24,801 nt of DNA from Gammaproteobacteria bacterium CG22_combo_CG10-13_8_21_14_all_40_8 (GTDB taxonomy: Bacteria; Pseudomonadota; Gammaproteobacteria; Enterobacterales; GCA-002770795), in the NCBI GenBank assembly GCA_002770795.1, contig PCTP01000200.1, positions 1 to 24,801 on the forward strand, in the 5' to 3' direction. The notes under the pieces were generated by a model that ran no database searches, was not told the origin of the DNA, and saw only the letters and a list, made by a program, of their open reading frames with translations. Position 1 is the first letter of the stretch; every line of letters begins with the position of its first letter. Made by a program: the position numbers and the translations under genes. This document shows positions 15,254 through 22,084 of the stretch, piece by piece.

Positions 15254-16203
15254 TAAAGAGATACATCCACAGGTTGTCCTGGGTTCAGTCTGGTTGATGG
15301 CGGTAATTTTGCCTCGACCAAAAATACTAATTTATTTCGCGTATTTTGGCTAAAAAGAACCGGGGGGGTAAATTCTGCATCTTTGGCAATATGGCTGATT
15401 TTGGCTTGCACTAAGTTGGGGATGCCATCTGAATGAATGTTCACTGTGTGACTCAGTTTTATCTGAGATAATTTAGATTGTGGTAGGTAAAATTTCACTT
15501 TAAGACTTTCATCTAATAATAAAGAAATCACAGGGGTAGCTTGTTGCACAAATTCACCCTTACGATAGAAAACTTGATCAATAATACCATCCTGTTGCGA
15601 AAAAACACTGCGTTGATCAATCGCCCATTGCTTTATGGCAACATTGGATTCTGCCGCTTTTACCGCTGATCCCTGTGCTAATAATTGGTGCTCACGAGCA
15701 CTTAGCTTGGCCAAATGGAGCTGGTTTTCTAGTTCAGCCAGTCGAGCTTTTGCGACTTCATAATGGCTAATGGCCTGATCTCTTTGAGATAATGTCGATA
15801 ACTGCTTGTCAGCGGTTTTAATGAAACGTTCTTTTTCTAGGGCGCTAAATTTCAATTGTGCTTGAGCTTCTTTGATTTGGTTTTCTATGACGGCGATTTC
15901 CTGAGGACGTGCACCTTGGGTCATATCATCCAATTTCGAATTGCTTTGTTCTAGTTGTAATTTCGCCTCGTTGAGCTGAAGTTGTTGTTGATCATCATCC
16001 AGCTTAAACAGCAAATCGCCTTGATGTATTTTCTGTCCTTGTTGTAGCGATTGTTGCACCAACCAACCTGATGATGGTGGCGCAATGTAGAGATATTCAG
16101 CTTCTATATAGCCTGTATAGATCTCCAATTGTTCAGGCGGTTTGCAACCAAACAATGAGAGAGAAGTGAGCATGAGTAGGGCGATGCGATATTTATAAAT
16201 CAT
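15253..16203 (-). CDS. HlyD-type periplasmic adaptor, probable lipoprotein
   Basis: 316-residue membrane-fusion protein of the export system. The N-terminus is a lipoprotein signal peptide ending at the lipobox LFGC (Cys20). Next come a biotinyl-lipoyl half motif (PPSSGWLVQQSLQQGQKIHQGDLLF region), a long alpha-helical hairpin rich in Gln, Leu and Glu (about residues 75-195), the second lipoyl half (GIIDQVFYRKGEFVQQATPV region) and a beta-barrel tail ending NPGQPVDVSL. It would connect the inner-membrane ABC-2 pump to an outer-membrane channel such as TolC, which is not in the window. The ATG lies inside the end of tetR (11-base overlap). Confidence 0.9.
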   Translation of the reverse strand: MIYKYRIALLMLTSLSLFGCKPPEQLEIYTGYIEAEYLYIAPPSSGWLVQQSLQQGQKIHQGDLLFKLDDDQQQLQLNEAKLQLEQSNSKLDDMTQGARPQEIAVIENQIKEAQAQLKFSALEKERFIKTADKQLSTLSQRDQAISHYEVAKARLAELENQLHLAKLSAREHQLLAQGSAVKAAESNVAIKQWAIDQRSVFSQQDGIIDQVFYRKGEFVQQATPVISLLLDESLKVKFYLPQSKLSQIKLSHTVNIHSDGIPNLVQAKISHIAKDAEFTPPVLFSQNTRNKLVFLVEAKLPPSTRLNPGQPVDVSL

Positions 16204-16828
16204 GATTTGACCTTTGAGTTAATAAGGCGCTAAGAAGTATTTCTTGGTGTTGTTTAAATAAAGCTGGAATATCTAAAGTGGGTTGTGATTGAGATTCAAA
16301 GACCACTGTCCATATAATGGATAATAAAGCAGGGGCGATGATCAAACGTGCACAGGATTCTGCATCAACAGTCTTTACTTCTCCAGATTTTATACCTTGT
16401 TGAATTAGCTGTGTCAGTGCAGTTATTCCTCTGTTGATGATATTTTTACGGTAAAAACTGACCACATTGGGAAAAACAAAAGCATCAGAGATCATGATTT
16501 TAATCAGCTTGGGTAACTGAGATTGACGAATAATGAGTGGTAATACAGAGAATAGACCCTTTAGGGCTTCTTCTACCGTTACTTTGGTGCTAAAAAGTTG
16601 TTCAATCTGTTGAATTTTTGGCAAGGCAATAATTTCCACTAAGCCTTCAAATAAGGATTCCTTTGAGGGAAAATAAAGATAGAGAGTGCCCTTAGAGACC
16701 TGAGCGTTTTGGGCAATATTACTCATCTTGGTAGCAGCAAAGCCATTTTCAAAAAACTCATCTAAAGCAGCAAATAATATTTTCTGCTTTTTATCGGCTT
16801 TGGCTTCGTTGGATATGGCTCTTTTCAT
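16193..16828 (-). CDS. TetR-family repressor of the export operon
   Basis: 211-residue transcriptional regulator. The N-terminal DNA-binding domain is typical TetR: KILFAALDEFFENGFAATKMSNIAQNA then the helix-turn-helix VSKGTLYLYFPSKESLFEGLV. The C-terminal ligand-binding helices are variable and close to the TetR_C/CecR type. It is the first gene of the tetR-hlyD-ATPase-permease operon and overlaps hlyD by 11 bases, as in CecR-YbhGFSR loci. A palindromic operator (16847-16860) lies 18 bases upstream of its start, so it probably represses its own operon until an inducing compound binds. The inducer is unknown. Confidence 0.92.
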   Translation of the reverse strand: MKRAISNEAKADKKQKILFAALDEFFENGFAATKMSNIAQNAQVSKGTLYLYFPSKESLFEGLVEIIALPKIQQIEQLFSTKVTVEEALKGLFSVLPLIIRQSQLPKLIKIMISDAFVFPNVVSFYRKNIINRGITALTQLIQQGIKSGEVKTVDAESCARLIIAPALLSIIWTVVFESQSQPTLDIPALFKQHQEILLSALLTQRSNHDL

Positions 16829-16846
16829 TTATTCGATACAAATAAC

Positions 16847-16860
16847 TGACTGGTCAGTCA
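16847..16860. promoter_or_regulatory. TetR operator in the export operon promoter
   Basis: Perfect inverted repeat TGACTG-GT-CAGTCA, extended by AA/TT two bases further out. It lies 18-32 bases upstream of the tetR start and directly downstream of a TTGACA (minus strand 16872-16867) that could be the -35 box, so bound repressor would sit on the core promoter. The position next to a TetR gene makes it the likely autoregulatory site. The -10 box is poorly defined. Confidence 0.75.
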
Positions 16861-16957
16861 TTTGTATGTCAAATCATTCATATTGTCAATAAGTTGATAG
16901 AAAATCGATATTACGAGATGTGTTGCAATAAGGTCTATTGGGTTGTTGTTGGTGGGG

Positions 16958-16975
16958 TATATCTACCTCAAAATA
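16958..16975 (+). repeat. Partial copy of the REP-like repeat
   Basis: TATATCTACCTCAAAATA matches the family of REP-like units described at 17933-18624, with the CCGTG core shortened. It lies in the gap between tetR and the dehydrogenase gene. Confidence 0.45.
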
Positions 16976-16993
16976 CTATCTGTAGTGGTATGA

Positions 16994-17029
16994 AATGGAT
17001 ACATTTTAATAGGCTAAAATGTATCCATT
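16994..17029. repeat. Strong hairpin downstream of the dehydrogenase gene
   Basis: Perfect 15-bp inverted repeat (AATGGATACATTTTA and its complement) around the loop ATAGGC. A second, overlapping 6-bp repeat (ATTCGA ... TCGAAT, 17027-17044) follows. It lies 31 bases beyond the short-chain dehydrogenase stop on the minus strand, so it may end that transcript, but no T-run follows. The sequence is unrelated to the REP-like units. Confidence 0.7.
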
Positions 17030-17060
17030 CGAGCTAGGTCGAATATGAGCTAATGTTAGA

Positions 17061-17897
17061 TCACCAAGAAATAAATAAATCCTGACGTAGCTTTTGATGA
17101 GGATCTTTTGTATAGAGATACTGATTAAAATCTGTAACACCTCTATCACGGAGTATGGTTTCATCGACACAGCAATGTCCAGTAAAGGTTTTTGGGGCTG
17201 ATCTAATAATCTCATAGGCGGCATCGGCCATAATATCAACGGTTCTCGATTGTTCTAAGATCTTCTCATCACCGACGGCAAATTTGATGGCTGCGGTTGC
17301 TATGGTGGTTTTTGGCCAGAGGCAGTTCACGGCAATCTTGTATTTTTTAAATTCTTCAGCCATTCCTAAACTTAATAAGGTCATGCCATATTTAGAGATT
17401 GTATAGGGAGAGAAGCTCGCCAACCATTGCTTGTCCAATGAAATAGGGGGGCACATGCTTAAGATATGACCATGTGTGGATTTTTTAAGGTAGGGTAGGG
17501 CGTGGCGGCTACAAAGGTACACTGCTCGACTATTCACAGATTGCATTAAGTCGTAGCGTTTAACATCCGTGGCTTCAACAGGGGTTAATTGGATAGCACC
17601 CGCATTATTAATAAGAATATCAATCCCCCCAAAATGCTTGGCGGCCTTTTCAAAGGCGGCAATCACTTCGTCTTCATGGCGAACGTTGAGTTGAATGCTA
17701 AGACATTTTCCGCCCATATCTTCAATTTTCTGGGCGACAGTATGAATTGTTCCAGGAAGTTTGGGATGGGGTTCACTCGTTTTGGCGGCAACCACAACAT
17801 TGGCTCCAGCTTGAGCACATTTTAATGCCGTTGCTTCACCAATGCCTCGGCTTGCGCCAGTAATAAAAACAGTCAACCCTTTTAAAGACTCAAGCAT
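17061..17897 (-). CDS. Short-chain dehydrogenase/reductase (HSDL2-like)
   Basis: 278-residue Rossmann-fold oxidoreductase. Cofactor loop TGASRGIG (about residues 13-20), NNAG at about 90-93, active-site region LSMCPPIS and the catalytic YTISK. The segment between strand 2 and helix C (KTSEPHPKLPGTIHTVAQ) is characteristic of the hydroxysteroid dehydrogenase-like 2 (HSDL2) group of SDRs, here without the SCP2 sterol-carrier tail of the eukaryotic protein. Substrate unknown. ATG 17897 has GGAG 8 bases upstream; a TTG at 17912 would add five residues and lies within that GGAG region. The PilZ gene upstream on the same strand is separated from it by a large hairpin. Confidence 0.87.
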   Translation of the reverse strand: MLESLKGLTVFITGASRGIGEATALKCAQAGANVVVAAKTSEPHPKLPGTIHTVAQKIEDMGGKCLSIQLNVRHEDEVIAAFEKAAKHFGGIDILINNAGAIQLTPVEATDVKRYDLMQSVNSRAVYLCSRHALPYLKKSTHGHILSMCPPISLDKQWLASFSPYTISKYGMTLLSLGMAEEFKKYKIAVNCLWPKTTIATAAIKFAVGDEKILEQSRTVDIMADAAYEIIRSAPKTFTGHCCVDETILRDRGVTDFNQYLYTKDPHQKLRQDLFISW

Positions 17898-17932
17898 TGC
17901 GGATAACTCCAAATAGAGAAAAATTGATGACT

Positions 17933-17981
17933 TATACCCGTGCTACTTGGAAATCCCGTATTTCCAAGTAGCACGGGTATA
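17933..17981. repeat. Large perfect palindrome, REP-like element
   Basis: Perfect 22-bp inverted repeat around a 5-base loop (CCCGT). The left arm (17933-17954) begins TATACCCGTGCTACTTGG and the right arm (17960-17981) is its exact complement. It lies between the PilZ gene and the dehydrogenase gene, both on the minus strand. Arm sequences match the repeat units found at 18330-18624, so it is best read as an intact, perhaps recent, member of a REP/BIME-like family rather than as a simple terminator; no T-run follows directly. In RNA it would fold very stably. Confidence 0.85.
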
Positions 17982-18004
17982 GTATACTCAATAAGTTTAG
18001 TTGA

Positions 18005-18271
18005 TCAATCCAGATTAAGAAACTTTAATCCAACACTATGCCTGGAAATACGTACTATCATCATATCGAGAATGGGTGCTTCAATGGGCAGGTTTTGCAC
18101 TTGTACAGTAACTTGAGATCCAATAGGGGGAATGTGCCAATCCCCAACTTCAAGACCAATGCCATGATCACTAATATCGATGGTGTGACAAAACACATCG
18201 CCAGATTCTGGATGTGATAATTTGAGCTTCGTGCGAAGTTTAGTACGAATACCCTCTCGACGATTATCCAT
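18005..18271 (-). CDS. PilZ domain protein
   Basis: 88-residue single-domain PilZ protein, a probable cyclic-di-GMP receptor. The N-terminal arginine-rich stretch (RREGIRTKLRTKLKL) matches the RxxxR motif, and DISDHGIGLEV matches the D/NxSxxG motif; both are needed for ligand binding. The C-terminal GLKFLNLD completes the small beta-barrel. Its partner is unknown; a diguanylate cyclase is encoded at 19994-20983. REP-like repeats flank it on both sides. The ATG at 18271 has AGGTGA upstream. Confidence 0.85.
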   Translation of the reverse strand: MDNRREGIRTKLRTKLKLSHPESGDVFCHTIDISDHGIGLEVGDWHIPPIGSQVTVQVQNLPIEAPILDMMIVRISRHSVGLKFLNLD

Positions 18272-18329
18272 ATTTAATCGGTCACCTATTTCAAGGAGAG
18301 CTAGTGAATATGCTCAGTGTGTTTGAGTT

Positions 18330-18374
18330 TATATCCGTACTACCTCAAAATGCTTGATTTCAGCACGGGTATAT
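18330..18374. repeat. REP-like element, degenerate pair
   Basis: Left unit 18330-18352 begins TATATCCGTACTACCTCAAA; right unit 18361-18374 is the inverted CAGCACGGGTATAT. Compared with the perfect palindrome at 17933-17981, the arms have diverged, mainly by a two-base shift, but the ATACCCGTGCTACCTCA core is evident. Confidence 0.7.
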
Positions 18375-18401
18375 CAGTGTTTCACAGCTGCACTTTCCTC
18401 A

Positions 18402-18480
18402 AATTTGATACAGTTATACCTATATTACCTTAACCAAAGGTTTCATTGTGGATAGGTTTGGGCTATAAGTGTATCAAATT
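18402..18480. repeat. 79-base imperfect inverted repeat
   Basis: The ends AATTTGATAC (18402-18411) and GTATCAAATT (18471-18480) are exact complements; inside them AGTTATA and TATAAGT, then CCTAT and ATAGG, continue the pairing with interruptions. The left half also contains TATACCTATATTACCTTAA, a decayed form of the REP-like unit. Confidence 0.6.
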
Positions 18481-18492
18481 GATATAGCTGAA

Positions 18493-18515
18493 CATTTTGA
18501 GGCTGCACGGTTATA
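18493..18515 (-). repeat. REP-like unit, single, inverted
   Basis: On the minus strand this reads TATAACCGTGCAGCCTCAAA and then ATG, differing at only four positions from the unit starting at 18330 over 23 bases. No matching partner arm is obvious next to it. Confidence 0.65.
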
Positions 18516-18582
18516 GATAATAATTGCACCCATTTCTCAATAAATCAAATGACTGAGTGATTTAGTGTTAAATAAGGGATTC

Positions 18583-18624
18583 GATACCCCGCGCTACCTC
18601 AACATATTGGTTGTGCGGGATATT
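18583..18624. repeat. REP-like element, degenerate pair
   Basis: Left unit GATACCCCGCGCTACCTCAA (from 18583) and right inverted arm TTGTGCGGGATATT (18611-18624) form an imperfect hairpin of the same family. It ends about 50 bases past the bamE stop on the minus strand. Confidence 0.65.
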
Positions 18625-18676
18625 ATTGGTTGGGTGGGATATTAAAGGTGTCTGATCAATTGTAGGAAGGCAAGGC

Positions 18677-19048
18677 TTAGATTGTGGTGATTTTATCAGT
18701 TTCAAAATCACCAATGACTTTGTTGAGTTTGTCTTCTTTAAACAAAATAACCAATTTTTTCAAAATGGGTTTTGCTTTGGGAGGTGATAGCCTGTAGGGA
18801 TATTCCCATCTTTCAGTGTCAAAAGCATCTTTGGCTAGCGGCGTACCCAGAACAAAGGCAACTTGCTCTTTATTCATGCCATATCTGAGCTTGTTTACCT
18901 GTTCTTGATCAATGATATTACCTTGCTGGATGGTGATTCGATAAACGAAAGGATCTAAAAGGCTTCCTATCGGATTGGTTAAATTGCAAGCAGCTAGTGC
19001 AGTCATTAAAATAAGGACAGTGAAAACTCTTGTCATGCGGTTTCTCAT
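18677..19048 (-). CDS. bamE: Outer-membrane assembly lipoprotein BamE
   Basis: About 123 residues of BamE (SmpA/OmlA), a lipoprotein of the BAM complex that inserts beta-barrel proteins into the outer membrane. The signal peptide ends at a lipobox (TALAAC). The mature part has the family motifs YRITIQQGNIIDQEQVNKLR, GMNKEQVAFVLGTPLAKDAF and RWEYPYR. It lies divergently to fur, a common gammaproteobacterial arrangement. A GTG at 19084 would add 12 residues but would lie upstream of the predicted transcription start (about 19078), so ATG 19048 or ATG 19036 is the start; I give the first. Confidence 0.92.
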   Translation of the reverse strand: MRNRMTRVFTVLILMTALAACNLTNPIGSLLDPFVYRITIQQGNIIDQEQVNKLRYGMNKEQVAFVLGTPLAKDAFDTERWEYPYRLSPPKAKPILKKLVILFKEDKLNKVIGDFETDKITTI

Positions 19049-19079
19049 AGTGTTGTTAGTAGTGACAATAGGATTATGG

Positions 19080-19108
19080 GTCACATTGTACCGATAACTG
19101 TGTATAAT
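19080..19108 (+). promoter_or_regulatory. Candidate fur promoter overlapping the bamE promoter
   Basis: On the plus strand GTCACA (19080-19085), a 17-base spacer and a perfect TATAAT (19103-19108). The -10 box lies beside the bamE -35 box, so the two promoters occupy the same DNA in opposite directions. The leader to fur would be about 100 bases. No convincing Fur box was found here. Confidence 0.5.
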
Positions 19109-19113
19109 GTCAG
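19085..19113 (-). promoter_or_regulatory. bamE promoter (sigma-70 type)
   Basis: On the minus strand CTGACA (19113-19108), a 17-base spacer and TACAAT (19090-19085): five of six matches to each consensus box. Transcription should start near 19078, leaving a short leader before bamE. Confidence 0.7.
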
Positions 19114-19217
19114 CTATTGTTAATGGATGAGCTTTACTTATTGAGTTACTATCATTCTATCGGCAATTTTTTGTAAAAATAGTTCAATGATATTGAGCAA
19201 ATTAATCAAGGGGATGC

Positions 19218-19637
19218 ATGTTGGAACATATTCAGTTGAAAAAAGTAGGACTTAAAGTCACCTTGCCTAGAGTCAAAGTTTTAAAAATTCTGGAAAATTC
19301 CGATACAAGGCACGTGAGTGCGGAGGATGTTTATAAATCTTTACTGGAATCTGGTGAGGAGGTTGGGCTAGCCACGGTTTATCGTGTATTAACTCAATTT
19401 GAACAGGCAGGGATTGTCACCCGCCATCATTTTGAAGGTGGACATTCTATTTTTGAATTAGATAAAGGGGATCATCATGATCATATGGTCTGTCTAAAAT
19501 GTGGCAGTGTTGAAGAGTTTTTAGACGAAATTATCGAAGAACGCCAACATCGCATTGCACAAAAAGCCAATTTCAAACTTCAAGAGCATTCTATGTATCT
19601 TTATGGCGTTTGTTCAGATTGTCAAAATGAATCTTAA
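19218..19637 (+). CDS. fur: Ferric uptake regulator Fur
   Basis: 139-residue iron-responsive repressor. The N-terminal winged helix includes LKVTLPRVKVLKILE and GLATVYRVLTQFEQAGIV (recognition helix). The metal sites are visible in HHFEGGHSIFELDKGDHHDH and the CLKCG / CSDC pairs that bind structural zinc. With Fe(II) it binds Fur boxes and represses iron uptake genes. The ATG at 19218 has AAGGGG 5 bases upstream; an ATG at 19214 is out of frame. It is divergent from bamE. Length is close to the usual 140-150 residues. Confidence 0.95.
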   Translation: MLEHIQLKKVGLKVTLPRVKVLKILENSDTRHVSAEDVYKSLLESGEEVGLATVYRVLTQFEQAGIVTRHHFEGGHSIFELDKGDHHDHMVCLKCGSVEEFLDEIIEERQHRIAQKANFKLQEHSMYLYGVCSDCQNES

Positions 19638-19993
19638 GTTAGACAAATAATTGGTGGCCAGAGATTGCTATAACCGCTGATCTATTTGATGGCGAGAGAA
19701 ATCTTTTATGAAAAAACAAAGGCCCTGCTTTCGCTGATGCTTATATCGCATCTTGCCAAAGCTGAATAAATAAAACCCTTTATAAATGATGGATGCAGTT
19801 CTTATCCCGATGGTAATCTGCAACAAAAACAATTGTGGCTAATAAGTTGTTGCGTGGCACAGGGTATGGTTGGAGTTACCCTCATGGTTATGGTGAGTTA
19901 ACCGACGAAGAAAAATTACAAGCTAAGCGGGCATTGGCACAATATGAAACCATCTCATCCAAATTACTCCCCAAAAACTAAAGATTTTGTCGA
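19638..19993. other. Region between fur and the diguanylate cyclase gene
   Basis: 356 bases without an intact gene. The first 70 bases show nothing recognisable; nearly all of the rest is the decayed secreted-protein gene at 19708-19981. Confidence 0.6.
19708..19981 (+). pseudogene. Decayed signal-peptide protein with a DGC...CC motif
   Basis: Three readable pieces line up as one former gene. An ATG at 19708 followed by six A bases needs one more A to enter the frame KTKALLSLMLISHLAKAE, a signal peptide. That frame then meets TAA (19767-19769) and goes on with IKPFINDGCSSYPDGN and LWLISCC. A switch to another frame near 19850-19865 leads to GYGWSYPHGYGELTDEEK and ends at TAA 19979-19981. From memory, an exported family of unknown function has the order DGCSxFPDG, WxxCCxxHDxxYW, then YGWxxPxGYxxLTxxE; if so, about 70-80 residues between CC and GYGW have been deleted here. 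Three lesions make this a clear pseudogene; the family link is less certain. Confidence 0.65.
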
Positions 19994-20983
19994 TTATTTA
20001 GCCACGCAGACCCTATTACGTCCAGAGTTTTTTGCTTGATACAAAGCCTTATCTGCACGATTGACCCATTCATTTGCTGTTTCACCAGCCTTGTACTCGG
20101 CAACACCAATAGAAATTGTCACGCTCTGGTTGGGGGTAAGTTGCGAGACTTCAATCAAAATTCTTAACTGTTCAGCCAGTGTGTAAGTTGTTTCTAAATC
20201 CGCATGGACAGGAATAATAATAAACTCCTCGCCGCCTACGCGATAAAGATTGTCTGTTCCTCGTAAGCGCATTTTTAAAATTTGAGTGAAATCAATCAGT
20301 ACCTCATCTCCCTTTACATGCCCATAAGTATCATTAATATCTTTAAAATGATCTAAATCGATAGAAATGATGGAAATAGGTGATGGATGTCTTGTCTGAG
20401 TCTGCACCAACTTTGATATTTCATAATCAAAGGCACGACGGTTTCCGACCTTAGTGAGAGAGTCTTTAGTTGCCTGTTGTAATAACTGCTTACGTTGATC
20501 ATTGGTGCGATTGGCAAAAATAAGCGCAAAAATATTCGTGGCTAATAAGGTCACCATGGTTGAGGTAAAAGCTATCATGTCTATTTTGGAATAGGTGATT
20601 AGAGCTAAAATAACAATGGCGATAAAATTAGCTGTGGCCGCAACCTTATATTTATTCAAATAATAGATAGAGACGGTTGCCGGATAAGACCATACAATTT
20701 GATGGGTACCTTTTAGAACAATGGTCAGGAGCATTCCAGCGAGCATTATAAAAGAAATAACTAAACTAGCACCTTTGGTTTTGCCGGTTTTATAGACATA
20801 TAACCACAATGAACACATACCAAAAATAATTGAGGAATCGAACACACCAATAGCCCATTCTGCTTTGTAAAGGCGAAAAAAAGCGAAAGGTAATAGACTT
20901 AAAGCAGTAATAGCACTGAGCCATAACAGCACCGTTTCCTCTGTTTTGCGAGTCCTTATAATAGAAGTATCAATGGGTTTCAT
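19994..20983 (-). CDS. Membrane-bound GGDEF diguanylate cyclase
   Basis: 329-residue inner-membrane enzyme that would make cyclic-di-GMP from two GTP. Residues 15-157 hold five to six hydrophobic segments with no recognisable sensor domain. The C-terminal GGDEF domain begins at DSLTKVGNRRAFD (174-186), has the metal-binding IDLDHFKDIND, the active GGEEF (250-254) and the product-inhibition site RGTD (241-244) five residues before it. Catalytic activity with feedback inhibition is therefore expected. Its signal is unknown. The ATG at 20983 is adopted. A PilZ receptor lies about 1.7 kb away. Confidence 0.92.
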   Translation of the reverse strand: MKPIDTSIIRTRKTEETVLLWLSAITALSLLPFAFFRLYKAEWAIGVFDSSIIFGMCSLWLYVYKTGKTKGASLVISFIMLAGMLLTIVLKGTHQIVWSYPATVSIYYLNKYKVAATANFIAIVILALITYSKIDMIAFTSTMVTLLATNIFALIFANRTNDQRKQLLQQATKDSLTKVGNRRAFDYEISKLVQTQTRHPSPISIISIDLDHFKDINDTYGHVKGDEVLIDFTQILKMRLRGTDNLYRVGGEEFIIIPVHADLETTYTLAEQLRILIEVSQLTPNQSVTISIGVAEYKAGETANEWVNRADKALYQAKNSGRNRVCVAK

Positions 20984-21181
20984 TGTAATACATTCGATTT
21001 ATTAAATTTGATCTTATTGGAGCAGTCTTAAACAATGGAAGAATCCTTAGCAGGGTATATAAGGGTTAAAATTCATTGACTTCATCAATAAGCAGTATAG
21101 ACGATAAATAGGAAAGTATTTTTTGTGATCAGGGGTAGATGGTATTACATAGGTAGTTATTTTGAAGAAAATGGAGATAAT

Positions 21182-21361
21182 ATGTTAGGTGCTATGGTAG
21201 TTGTTGCGTTTTTGTTTCCACTGATTGATGTAATTTTATCTAGCAGAAGAACCAAACAATCACCTAAAAGACGACTGGAACTCATTGCAAAAAGATTAGC
21301 TGAGAAAGAACAAGGATCTGCCAAGAAGAGTCCTGTTAAAGAGGATACCCGTAATCAATAA
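21182..21361 (+). CDS. Small single-helix membrane protein
   Basis: 59-residue protein with one hydrophobic segment (AMVVVAFLFPLIDVIL) and a long basic, Lys/Glu-rich tail. The family is not recognised. ATG 21182 has an ideal GGAG 5 bases upstream (GGAGATAATATG), which decides the start over a GTG at 21125 that would add 19 polar residues. It lies between convergent and divergent neighbours and is probably transcribed alone. Confidence 0.6.
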   Translation: MLGAMVVVAFLFPLIDVILSSRRTKQSPKRRLELIAKRLAEKEQGSAKKSPVKEDTRNQ

Positions 21362-21429
21362 AATGGTGTCAAACTAAATGAGTGCTAGATTCTATGAATG
21401 TTGGCGAACTTATTGGAAAAAGAAATCAT

Positions 21430-22071
21430 TTAAACCCAAATATCCTTTTTAGCGATTCGCCATTCGGGTTGTTTAATCATGATTTGCTTAAATAAATCAA
21501 GGTCAGTAAAATAATTCATCCATTGAATAATGGCTGATGATGCATTTTGTTGAAACCAATCTTTGTCTACTGAGGCCAATTGTCTAACAAAGGGAAAAAT
21601 AGCAAAATCTGCTAAAGAGGGTATAGCACCAAAAAGAAAAAATGAATTCTGCAAATTTACCAATAACTGATTCATCACATTAAATGCATTATTTTGATGT
21701 TCATTATCACTTTTTTCTGGGTAATCTATTGCGTATTTATAGCGATCAAGGAGAGGTTTTAATTCAGAGTCATTTTGTTGGATCAAAGCTAATTGTTGAT
21801 TCAAGGGGGCTTTTAACCACCCATCAGGATCGCACTGATGAAGTGCCCAATGCATAATATCGAGACTTTCATCAATGACGGTATCGGGTAACACTAAAAC
21901 AGGTACAGTTCCCTTTGCCGATATAGTCAACAATTCCTTGGGCTTATGTTTTAAAACAACCTCTCGATGCCAGTATTGAGTCTTTGCATAGCCTAAAGCC
22001 AGCCGAGCGCGCATGGCGTAGGGGCAACGACGAAAAGAGTAAAGAATTGGATAGGGTGCTGAATAGTTCAT
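21430..22071 (-). CDS. Glutathione S-transferase family protein
   Basis: 213-residue cytosolic protein with a thioredoxin-fold N-terminal domain and an all-helical C-terminal domain. The active-site start SFRRCPYAMRARLAL carries CPYA, so a catalytic cysteine rather than tyrosine or serine is likely. GTVPVLVL has the cis-proline that binds glutathione, and DESLDIM is the gamma-glutamyl-binding segment. The C-terminal LADFAIFPFVRQL is the conserved helix-6 motif. The type could be a thiol transferase. It is the last gene of the purM-purN-DUF3108 cluster, 13 bases downstream of the DUF3108 gene. Confidence 0.87.
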   Translation of the reverse strand: MNYSAPYPILYSFRRCPYAMRARLALGYAKTQYWHREVVLKHKPKELLTISAKGTVPVLVLPDTVIDESLDIMHWALHQCDPDGWLKAPLNQQLALIQQNDSELKPLLDRYKYAIDYPEKSDNEHQNNAFNVMNQLLVNLQNSFFLFGAIPSLADFAIFPFVRQLASVDKDWFQQNASSAIIQWMNYFTDLDLFKQIMIKQPEWRIAKKDIWV

Positions 22072-22084
22072 TCAATTTGAATTT

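Larger units (their letters stand above)
18272..18676. other. Repeat-rich intergenic region
   Basis: 405 bases without a gene between the PilZ and bamE genes. They are largely made of degenerate REP-like units in both orientations (18330-18374, 18402-18480, 18493-18515, 18583-18624). No convincing open reading frame exists on either strand. The promoter of the PilZ gene should lie near 18280-18330. Confidence 0.7.

Noticed and set aside
17933..17981. Simple rho-independent terminator of the PilZ gene
   Set aside because: No T-run follows the stem, and its arms recur as degenerate copies elsewhere, so a REP-like repeat explains it better.
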